7,237 nt of DNA from Dehalococcoidia bacterium. Lineage in GTDB: Bacteria > Chloroflexota > Dehalococcoidia > Dehalococcoidales > DAOWJH01. Position numbers and translations under genes: made by a program. The notes beneath the pieces were generated by a model. It had not been told where the DNA came from. It made no database searches and worked only from the letters and a program-made list of their open reading frames with translations. The stretch lies in the NCBI GenBank assembly GCA_030640495.1, contig DAOWJH010000097.1, positions 1 to 7,237 of the forward strand, given 5' to 3'. Shown one piece after another: positions 1 to 4,908 of the stretch (its first letter is position 1; each line of letters starts with the position of its first letter).

Positions 1-12
1 ATAAATAATTTC

Positions 13-18
13 AGGGGG
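13..18 (+). promoter_or_regulatory. Ribosome binding site of the small zinc-finger gene
   Basis: AGGGGG lies six bases before the GTG at 25-27. An in-frame TAG at 19-21 closes the frame just upstream, so GTG 25 is the only reasonable start for the zinc-finger frame. The same TAG could be the end of an upstream gene whose body lies outside the window; too little is visible to decide. Confidence 0.55.
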
Positions 19-24
19 TAGCCA

Positions 25-150
25 GTGGGTTGTCCCGTTTGTGGAAAGGAGGCTAGAGCCCATATCTACTACTGCGCAAAATGTGCTGTTTATGTGCATG
101 AGAAATGATGGCAGAAACATGTAGCTATGGCTCATAAGGAAAAGAAGTGA
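25..150 (+). CDS. Small zinc-finger protein with an in-frame TGA at a predicted cysteine position
   Basis: Read from GTG 25, the frame encodes a 41-codon protein if the TGA at 106-108 (codon 28) is passed. Visible ligands are C3 and C6 (CPVC), C17 and C20 (YYCAKC), H25, then codon 28 = TGA, then H32 and H37 (WQKHVAMAH). The spacing C-x2-C-x10-C-x2-C-x4-H-x2-[TGA]-x3-H-x4-H resembles cross-brace zinc fingers of the HIT/MYND/B-box kind, where codon 28 should be Cys. The frame ends at TGA 148-150, overlapping the ubiA GTG start (147-149) as GTGA, a typical coupled-gene junction. That supports the full 25-150 frame as the ancestral gene. If TGA 106 is a stop, only a 27-residue half finger is made. 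Alternatives are a selenocysteine codon, a nonsense mutation (TGY to TGA) or a sequencing error. No function can be assigned; such mini-fingers usually bind protein or nucleic acid. TGA is a normal stop in at least four other genes here. Confidence 0.6.
119..135 (+). other. Hairpin with bulged U downstream of the in-frame TGA (SECIS-like candidate)
   Basis: The RNA can fold with A119-U135, U120-A134 and G121-C133, an unpaired U122, then A123-U132, G124-C131 and C125-G130, closing a UAUG loop (126-129). Counting the U of UGA as 1, the bulged U is position 17 and the loop begins at 21. In the E. coli fdhF selenocysteine element a bulged U17 and a loop starting near 22 are recognised by SelB. 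Here the loop lacks the usual GGU, so the match is in geometry only. A competing five-pair stem, 108-112 with 124-128, is also possible. The hairpin abuts the ubiA ribosome binding site (AAGGA at 136-140) and could instead modulate ubiA translation. Confidence 0.25.
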
Positions 151-1043
151 AGCTGAAAATATGGTTTTTAGAGACCAGACCGCAGTTCCTGCTTCTCTCC
201 GTGGTGCTGGTATTCCTGGGTACCTGCCTAGCGTGGTATAAAGATGATGCCTTTCATCTTGGTTATGCTCTGTTGGCTTTCGTCGGGCTACTCCTAACTC
301 ATATTAGCGTCAATACCCTTAACGACTACTTTGACTATAGAAGTGGCATAGACCTGGAGGTTAAAAGAACTCCTTTTAGTGGAGGCAGTGGCATCCTCCC
401 CTCTGCCCTTCTCAAACCAAGGCAAGTCCTTTGGCTAGGCCTGACCTCTTTCCTGCTAGCCATACCTATAGGTGTCTATTTCGTGGTAGCCAGAGGCTGG
501 CAGCTGTTACCTCTGCTCCTGATAGCTGCGGTATGTATCCTCCTTTATACCCCCGTCATACTCAAGCTGGGATGGCCTGAGTGGGCTCCCGGGGTGGGGT
601 TGGGGGCTTTGCCGGTATTAGGGGCTTACTTTGTTCAGACCACTGCTTACACCCTGCCTGCGGTGGTGGCATCCATACCCTCAGCTATTTTGGTGCATAA
701 CCTGCTACTATTAAATGAATTTCCCGATACAGAAGCTGATGAGAAAGCAGGTAGGAAAACTTTGCCCATCACTATGGGAAAGGCAAGGGCAAGCCTCCTC
801 TATTCAATGCTGACCCTGATAGTCTATTTGTGGATAATTGGTGGCGTGGTAGCAAGGCTGATGCCGTTCTTCTGTTTAATAGCCTTATTAACGCTTCCCT
901 TGGCGGTAAAGGCTATTCAGGGTGCCTTGAGACATCAAGAGATAACTAAGCTAGTACCAGCAATGGCTAACAATGTTCTGGTTGTTCTTTTAACTCAATT
1001 GCTCTTGGGCATCGGCTATATTCTGGCTGGGATTTGGGGGTAG
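147..1043 (+). CDS. UbiA-family (MenA-like) membrane prenyltransferase
   Basis: This is a 298-residue integral membrane protein of the UbiA superfamily, enzymes that join a polyprenyl diphosphate to an aromatic or other acceptor at the membrane. The first Asp-rich motif is N59-D60-Y-F-D63 with D69 following (NDYFDYRSGID). The second is N190-E-F-P-D194-x3-D198 with G202-R203-K204. Both bind the Mg-diphosphate of the prenyl donor. Hydrophobic stretches across the whole length fit the usual eight to nine helices. The overall pattern is closest to MenA-like (1,4-dihydroxy-2-naphthoate prenyltransferase) proteins, but the P-F-S-G-G-S-G segment (76-82) is typical of poorly characterised relatives, so the acceptor is uncertain and no symbol is given. 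The start is GTG at 147 with AAGGA at 136-140, six bases upstream, overlapping the zinc-finger stop. The radical SAM gene follows within a few bases, indicating one transcription unit. Confidence 0.9.
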   Translation: MKLKIWFLETRPQFLLLSVVLVFLGTCLAWYKDDAFHLGYALLAFVGLLLTHISVNTLNDYFDYRSGIDLEVKRTPFSGGSGILPSALLKPRQVLWLGLTSFLLAIPIGVYFVVARGWQLLPLLLIAAVCILLYTPVILKLGWPEWAPGVGLGALPVLGAYFVQTTAYTLPAVVASIPSAILVHNLLLLNEFPDTEADEKAGRKTLPITMGKARASLLYSMLTLIVYLWIIGGVVARLMPFFCLIALLTLPLAVKAIQGALRHQEITKLVPAMANNVLVVLLTQLLLGIGYILAGIWG

Positions 1044-1044
1044 G

Positions 1045-2757
1045 GTGATGTCACCTGACCTGGTTTTGCTGCATTCGCCCAGCGTATATGACTTTCGCCA
1101 AAAAACGATTCTTTACGGACCGGTTAGTGACCTGATTCCTCCCTCCCCGGTTTTTGAGATGTATCCTGTCGGCTTTACCAGTATTGCTGAATATCTGGAA
1201 GGCGCCGGCTATCAAGTGCGCATCGTTAACCTGGCGGTGCGTATGCTAAACGATAGGAAGTTTGATGCTGAGGCAGTGATAAGGCGTCTGAGGTCACCAG
1301 TCTTCGGTATTGATTTACACTGGCTGGTGCATGCTCATGGGGCTATTGAGGTAGCTAAGCTGGTGAAGAGATGCCACCCAGAGGCAAAGGTGATATTAGG
1401 AGGGTTTTCTGCCTCTTATTACTATCAAGAGCTACTCCAATACCCTGAGATAGACTATGTGCTGAGGGGTGATTCTACTGAAGAGCCCTTTCGCCAGCTA
1501 ATGGACTGCATAGTAAACAGGAGGCAGCCTGAAGCAGTGCCTAACCTGGTTTGGCGAGATAGCCAGGGTAGGACACGGGAAAATCCTTTCTGTTACATCC
1601 CCACTGACCTCAGCAATGTTGGGGTCAGTGGCTACAATAGTGTCATACGCTCGGTTATCAGACACCGTGACCTTGCCAGCCACATTCCCTTTAAGGGCTG
1701 GCTTCGCTATCCCATCACTGCTGTGCTGACCTGCCGTGGTTGCACCCAGAATTGTGTTGTCTGTGGAGGCTCCGCTTCAGCCTTCCGCCGCTTTTATAAT
1801 CGAGAAAAGGCTGGTTTTCGTTCTCCGGAATCGGTGGCTCAAGCTGTGAAGCAGATTGGGCACTTCAGCAGTGGTCCTATTTTCATCCTGGGAGACCTGC
1901 GCCAGCCAGGAGATGATTACGCCTCTGAGATTTTGCACTTGCTTAAGAAGGATAGGGTGAAGAATCAGCTCATTTTTGAACTATTCTCGCCTGCCTCAGG
2001 GGACTTTCTGCACCAGATGAGCCTATCCTGTCCCAACTTCTGTCTGGAGGTTTCGCCTGAGTCTCATGACGCTGAGGTAAGGAGAGCCGCTGGCAAATAC
2101 TATTCCAATCAAGCCCTGGAGCAAACTCTTAGCGATGCCCTTGATGTCGGCTGTGGGCGACTGGACGTGTTCTTTATGATTGGGCTGCCGAGGCAGACTC
2201 CCCAGTCGGTAACGGATACTGTTGACTACTGCGACTTCTTATTACACAGGTTTAAGGGGGATAAGCGGCTTTCCTTGTTTATTGCTCCCCTATCGCCCTT
2301 TCTTGACCCTGGCAGTCTCGGCTTTGAGCAACCGGAGCGCTATGGCTACCGTATCCTGTTTCGGACATTAGAGGAACATCGTCAGGCACTGCTATCGCCA
2401 AGCTGGAAGTATTCCCTGAATTATGAGACAGAGTGGATGTCACGCCAGCAGATTGTGGATACTGCTTATGAGGCTATCCTAGGTCTCAACCGCTTGAAGG
2501 CAAAATACGGGCTCATCTCTAAACAGATGGCTGAGGCAGGGGAGCAGCGCATTAAAGCAGCTTCAGAGATGATGCATCGCATTGATGATATATTGGCTGG
2601 GGGTAATTATCAGGCAGAGTTACCCCATTTGAAAGCAGAGGTAGACAGGATAAATATGTTTCCAGTCAGTGAGAAGACAGAGCTAGAGCTACCGATTGGT
2701 CTCATTAAGCTAAAACCCTGGCGCCCTCTCTGGTCTTTGGTGACTGGGCGGTGGTGA
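1045..2757 (+). CDS. B12-binding domain/radical SAM protein (Ta0216-like family)
   Basis: The 570-residue protein combines an N-terminal cobalamin-binding-type Rossmann domain (about 5-160; VILGGFSASYY at 116-126 and DYVLRGDSTEEP at 137-148 are typical of the fold) with a radical SAM core from about 224. The iron-sulphur motif is C233-x3-C237-x2-C240; an extra Cys, C230, lies just before it. EVSPES (335-340) and FFMIGLPRQT (376-385) are typical later strands of the SAM barrel. About 140 mostly helical residues follow. The canonical DxHxxG cobalamin motif is absent, as in many members of this class. From memory the N-terminus (SPSVYDFR, GFTSIAEYL, GIDLHWL) matches the family annotated as Ta0216-type, known from Thermoplasma and Dehalococcoidia, with no established reaction; methylation or a carbon rearrangement would be typical. 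The start may be GTG 1045 or, better placed from the GGGGG at 1036-1040, ATG 1048. It lies one to four bases after the ubiA stop, so the two are probably co-translated. Confidence 0.88.
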   Translation: MMSPDLVLLHSPSVYDFRQKTILYGPVSDLIPPSPVFEMYPVGFTSIAEYLEGAGYQVRIVNLAVRMLNDRKFDAEAVIRRLRSPVFGIDLHWLVHAHGAIEVAKLVKRCHPEAKVILGGFSASYYYQELLQYPEIDYVLRGDSTEEPFRQLMDCIVNRRQPEAVPNLVWRDSQGRTRENPFCYIPTDLSNVGVSGYNSVIRSVIRHRDLASHIPFKGWLRYPITAVLTCRGCTQNCVVCGGSASAFRRFYNREKAGFRSPESVAQAVKQIGHFSSGPIFILGDLRQPGDDYASEILHLLKKDRVKNQLIFELFSPASGDFLHQMSLSCPNFCLEVSPESHDAEVRRAAGKYYSNQALEQTLSDALDVGCGRLDVFFMIGLPRQTPQSVTDTVDYCDFLLHRFKGDKRLSLFIAPLSPFLDPGSLGFEQPERYGYRILFRTLEEHRQALLSPSWKYSLNYETEWMSRQQIVDTAYEAILGLNRLKAKYGLISKQMAEAGEQRIKAASEMMHRIDDILAGGNYQAELPHLKAEVDRINMFPVSEKTELELPIGLIKLKPWRPLWSLVTGRW

Positions 2758-2785
2758 GTTGTGTGCTCTTTTGTTTGAGAGGCGG

Positions 2786-3940
2786 TCAGTCCCGCTTACC
2801 CCATAACAATATAGAGCAGGCGAGGGTCACTGCGACCGTAATGGCAGCCGCGATGGTGAAGCTGGTGGAGAAACCAAACTGGTCAATGAGGTAGCCTATT
2901 ACCGGCGTTAGTAAGCCGGTGCCCTCCAGGTTGCCGAAGTAGTAGATGCCGAGTATCGTTGAGCGATTATGCTCTGAGGTCTGGCCAACAATATACGCTT
3001 CTGACACCGGCATGCGGATATACTGAATTATGCCGATAGTAAGGAAGAGGACACCGATACCTAATCCGTAAGGCGCCAGGCCCAATAGGTAGAGGACAGG
3101 TCCGGTAATAAGGCATACTGCCAGTACCACCGGCACCCTGCCTAAACGGTCGGAGAGGTATCCACCCAACGGGCTTGCCCAGAGTCCAGCCGAGTAGATG
3201 AGGGCCAGAAAGGCGGCGGCTATTTCCTTGCTGACACTGAAGTGGTCGACCATGAACAGTGGGACGAAGGATATTATAGAGAAAATCACTGCCCCGACGA
3301 ATGTGCTTAGAATCATAAACGCTGTTAAGCGGCGCAAACGGCCTGAAGTGGGTGGTGCCTCGTTATGACTATTGGTTATTCTGTGCTCAGTCCTCTTCGT
3401 GGCTGCTCGCCGTCCCATGAGCACATAAAATACGATTCCGAATACCATAGTGGGGACAGCTAGCGTAATGAATGAGCCGCGCCAGCCCCAGGCAGTGGCA
3501 ATGGCGACACCGATGATGGGGGTCAGGAAGAAGCTGGCGCTGCCACCAATGAGGTGGACGCCCAGTGCTCGGCCCCAGTTCTTGGACTCAACCAATGCCG
3601 ATATCACCGGTGGAGAGGCTGGGTGGTAGCCACCACCCAGCACCCCCATTAGCCCCAGGAAGATAATCATCAAAATATAGGTTTGTGAAAAGCCGACTAG
3701 GAACCCAGCTAGGGCAACGCCGCAGATGCCTATGGCAATTAATAGGCGTGGTCCAATATGGTCGGCGAGCCACCCCGCCGGCAGTTGGCTGGCGCCATAT
3801 GGTATACTGAATGCTGCGGTCACCACTCCCACCCGAGTGTAATCAAGAGTGAACTCATCACGGATAAATGGCAAAAGGGGTACCTGGAGTGCGGGCAGCA
3901 GGTGATGCATGAAGTGTGCCAGCACGAAGAGGGATAGCAT
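2786..3940 (-). CDS. Major facilitator superfamily transporter (12-TM)
   Basis: At least 384 residues with about twelve hydrophobic segments. The first MFS motif A is G56-W-L-A-D60-H-I-G63-P-R65 between helices 2 and 3. Its repeat in the second half is G260-Y-L-S-D264-R-L-G267-R268. A hydrophilic central loop (about 177-205) separates the halves. H-F-M-H-H (9-13) and G-Y-H-P-A-S-P (104-110) recall fosmidomycin-resistance-like and other efflux-type members, but the substrate cannot be predicted. ATG 3940 has no good ribosome binding site. The frame stays open 12 codons further, reaching an ATC codon at 3974-3976 with AGGAG (3983-3987) six bases before it. This gives an N-terminus K-K-F-S-F-R-S-F-F-S-G before the present Met, typical of this type of transporter, so the real start is probably ATC 3976 (or a mutated ATG). 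It converges on the radical SAM gene with 28 bases between stops. Confidence 0.88.
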   Translation of the reverse strand: MLSLFVLAHFMHHLLPALQVPLLPFIRDEFTLDYTRVGVVTAAFSIPYGASQLPAGWLADHIGPRLLIAIGICGVALAGFLVGFSQTYILMIIFLGLMGVLGGGYHPASPPVISALVESKNWGRALGVHLIGGSASFFLTPIIGVAIATAWGWRGSFITLAVPTMVFGIVFYVLMGRRAATKRTEHRITNSHNEAPPTSGRLRRLTAFMILSTFVGAVIFSIISFVPLFMVDHFSVSKEIAAAFLALIYSAGLWASPLGGYLSDRLGRVPVVLAVCLITGPVLYLLGLAPYGLGIGVLFLTIGIIQYIRMPVSEAYIVGQTSEHNRSTILGIYYFGNLEGTGLLTPVIGYLIDQFGFSTSFTIAAAITVAVTLACSILLWGKRD

Positions 3941-3982
3941 CCCGGAAAAAAATGAGCGAAAGCTGAATTTCTTGATGACAGT

Positions 3983-3987
3983 CTCCT
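3983..3987 (-). promoter_or_regulatory. Ribosome binding site pointing to an upstream MFS start
   Basis: AGGAG on the minus strand lies six bases before an ATC codon (3974-3976) in frame with the MFS transporter. No ATG, GTG or TTG occurs between the upstream in-frame stop TAA (3989-3991) and ATG 3940. This is the only strong ribosome binding site near the gene, and it is about 42 bases away from ATG 3940, too far to serve it. Confidence 0.5.
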
Positions 3988-4016
3988 GTTAGTGTAGTTT
4001 TATTGGTCTCAACACA

Positions 4017-4040
4017 AACCTACCCCATTATTGGTAGATT
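4017..4040. repeat. Imperfect inverted repeat between ybjQ-like and MFS genes
   Basis: AACCTACC (4017-4024) and GGTAGATT (4033-4040) pair with one mismatch around an eight-base spacer. No T-run follows on the minus strand, so a terminator is doubtful; an operator ahead of the MFS gene is equally possible. Nothing else recognisable is seen in the roughly 130 bases between the two genes. Confidence 0.3.
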
Positions 4041-4108
4041 GTTACTGAAAGGCAGAGCAGCGTAAAGCAATCTTTCCTTCAGGGGCAACACAGGGTCTGA
4101 TGCTCTAA

Positions 4109-4423
4109 TTATTCTAAAACCACGCCGGTGCCATAGGCCAGCACCTCGGCTGCATTCTGCATTATCATTGATGTAGAAAACCTCATACTGACTACGGCAT
4201 TAGCCTCCTTCTTTTCTGCATCCTCTACCATCCTCTGAATAGCTTCCTCTCTGGCTTCAGCCATCATCTTGGTGTATTCGCTTATCTCACCACCCACTAT
4301 ACCCCTCAACCCAGCCATAATATCCTTGCCCAGATGCCTTGCCCGAATTGTGCTGCCCTTGACCAGCCCTATAGTGTTAATAATTGTCTTTCCCTCTATC
4401 TGGTCTGATGTGGTAATAATCAC
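4109..4423 (-). CDS. YbjQ/UPF0145-family protein
   Basis: A 104-residue soluble protein matching the YbjQ (UPF0145) family over its full length, from the N-terminal I-I-T-T-S-D-Q-I-E-G-K-T-I (2-14) through G-L-V-K-G-S-T-I-R-A-R (19-29) and the helical R-E-E-A-I-Q-R-M segment to the final A-Y-G-T-G-V-V (96-102). Family members form small pentamer-like assemblies and have been called putative heavy-metal-binding proteins, but no reaction is established. The start is GTG 4421-4423, with AGGAGG at 4431-4436 seven bases ahead and inside the upstream gene. It overlaps that gene's TGA stop as GTGA, so it is translationally coupled to the small membrane protein. The conserved pairing suggests the two act together at the membrane, which is inference. 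Confidence 0.88.
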   Translation of the reverse strand: MIITTSDQIEGKTIINTIGLVKGSTIRARHLGKDIMAGLRGIVGGEISEYTKMMAEAREEAIQRMVEDAEKKEANAVVSMRFSTSMIMQNAAEVLAYGTGVVLE

Positions 4424-4635
4424 CTCTCAACCTCCTTAAAATCTTCAGTCTTAGCCTTCTTGAGCCTGTCTTTAACAGCCACGCCAATAAGCACTAATAC
4501 CCCGGCGCCAATAGCACCAACGGCTATTCTGATGAATAGCGGAATGTCACTGTCCATAAAGAAGGCCTTAACACTCCAACCAATTAAAGCCAGTATACCC
4601 AGACCAATCAGGATAAAGGCTATATTTTGCCACAT
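4420..4635 (-). CDS. Small two-TM membrane protein, function unknown
   Basis: A 71-residue protein starting MWQNIAFILI. Hydrophobic segments at about 4-24 and 35-54 form two membrane helices joined by a short acidic loop (F-M-D-S-D, 26-30). A highly charged tail (55-71, K-D-R-L-K-K-A-K-T-E-D) follows, presumably cytoplasmic. The start is ATG 4633-4635 because GGAGGT (4640-4645) sits immediately before it. A longer reading from ATG 4665 adds ten polar residues and would place that ribosome binding site inside the gene, so it is rejected. The family is not recognised. The TGA stop overlaps the GTG of the YbjQ-family gene (GTGA), which argues that this short gene is real and expressed. Confidence 0.72.
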   Translation of the reverse strand: MWQNIAFILIGLGILALIGWSVKAFFMDSDIPLFIRIAVGAIGAGVLVLIGVAVKDRLKKAKTEDFKEVER

Positions 4636-4639
4636 TTTT

Positions 4640-4645
4640 ACCTCC
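4640..4645 (-). promoter_or_regulatory. Strong ribosome binding site fixing the start of the two-TM gene
   Basis: GGAGGT on the minus strand, with GGAGG ending five bases before ATG 4635. It decides between ATG 4635 and the earlier ATG 4665, which has no comparable site. Confidence 0.75.
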
Positions 4646-4656
4646 GAATAAGCCCT

Positions 4657-4662
4657 ATCATA
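4657..4662 (-). promoter_or_regulatory. Possible -10 element for the two-TM/YbjQ unit
   Basis: TATGAT on the minus strand matches the TATAAT consensus at five of six positions. It would place a transcript start about 15 bases before the GGAGGT site. No convincing -35 hexamer is seen at the right distance, where the palindromic repeat begins. Weak evidence only. Confidence 0.28.
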
Positions 4663-4673
4663 CAAGTATTTAG

Positions 4674-4724
4674 CAACCCACCCCCTTTATCCCCCTCCCT
4701 TTATAAGGGAGGGGAAATGGGTTG
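4674..4724. repeat. Palindromic intergenic element (nested inverted repeats)
   Basis: The outer arms CAACCCA (4674-4680) and TGGGTTG (4718-4724) are perfect complements. Inside them CCCCTCCCTT (4692-4701) and AAGGGAGGGG (4705-4714) form a ten-pair stem with a TAT loop. The element sits between cysS and the two-TM gene. It looks like a small REP- or MITE-like palindrome; without a T-run it is not a classical intrinsic terminator, but its stem could still slow RNA polymerase or protect the cysE-cysS transcript end. Confidence 0.75.
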
Positions 4725-4727
4725 TAT

Positions 4728-4748
4728 AAGAGAGGCTTCGCCTCTCTT
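4728..4748. repeat. Perfect hairpin at the head of repeat copy 1
   Basis: AAGAGAGGC (4728-4736) and GCCTCTCTT (4740-4748) are perfect complements around a TTC loop, giving nine pairs. Related, less perfect hairpins with the same CTTC core occur at 4803-4820 and 4844-4857, so this is the conserved structural core of the repeat family in this spacer. It lies downstream of cysS on the minus strand. Confidence 0.7.
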
Positions 4749-4786
4749 TGACTCTCCTTTAGTATCTACCCTTTAGAAGGAGAGGG
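4736..4786. repeat. 51-bp direct repeat, copy 1
   Basis: This 51-base segment is identical to 4848-4898, offset by 112 bases. It contains CTCTCCTT (4752-4759) and AAGGAGAG (4777-4784), perfect complements around a 17-base spacer, so each copy carries its own second hairpin. Identity at every position in non-coding DNA implies recent duplication or insertion of a mobile or conversion-prone repeat. Confidence 0.9.
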
Positions 4787-4801
4787 GGAATCGGTTATGT
4801 T

Positions 4802-4835
4802 AGAGAGACTTCATCCCTCTAAAACTCCTTATAAG
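4802..4835. repeat. Degenerate middle copy of the repeat
   Basis: Starting at 4804, the segment matches copy 1 from 4731 at 17 of the first 24 positions (shared AGAG-CTTC core and CTC at the end). It keeps a stem with one mismatch (AGAGAGA against TCCCTCT). It is followed by ACTCCTTATAAG where the intact copies have ACTCTCCTTTAG. An older, decayed member of the same family. Confidence 0.55.
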
Positions 4836-4847
4836 CATATCTGGAGA

Positions 4848-4898
4848 CTTCGCCTCTCTTTGACTCTCCTTTAGTATCTACCCTTTAGAAGGAGAGGG
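4848..4898. repeat. 51-bp direct repeat, copy 2
   Basis: Identical to 4736-4786 over 51 bases. The inner stem arms are at 4864-4871 and 4889-4896. The left-hand hairpin is less perfect here (GGAGAC against GCCTCT, one A-C mismatch and one G-T pair). The copy ends ten bases before the cysS stop codon, so it occupies the immediate 3' region of the cysE-cysS transcript. Confidence 0.9.
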
Positions 4899-4908
4899 AG
4901 GTATTAAG

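Noticed and set aside
1..21. Tail of an upstream plus-strand gene ending at TAG 19-21
   Set aside because: Only six codons (I-N-N-F-R-G) are visible in AT-rich sequence; it cannot be told from intergenic DNA.
105..137. Ten-codon frame starting ATGATG and overlapping the first zinc-finger stop
   Set aside because: Too short and featureless; the zinc-finger frame through the TGA explains the same bases far better.
2740..2800. Bidirectional terminator between the converging radical SAM and MFS genes
   Set aside because: Only four-pair stems (such as GCGG/CCGC and CTCT/AGAG) can be drawn and no T-run follows on either strand.
3981..4020. Promoter for the MFS gene (TTGTGT and TACACT on the minus strand)
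   Set aside because: Poor hexamer matches with 15-base spacing, and the -10 would lie almost on top of the ribosome binding site.
4674..4898. CRISPR array
   Set aside because: Only two identical units plus a decayed one, separated by repeat-like DNA rather than equal-length unique spacers; no cas genes nearby.
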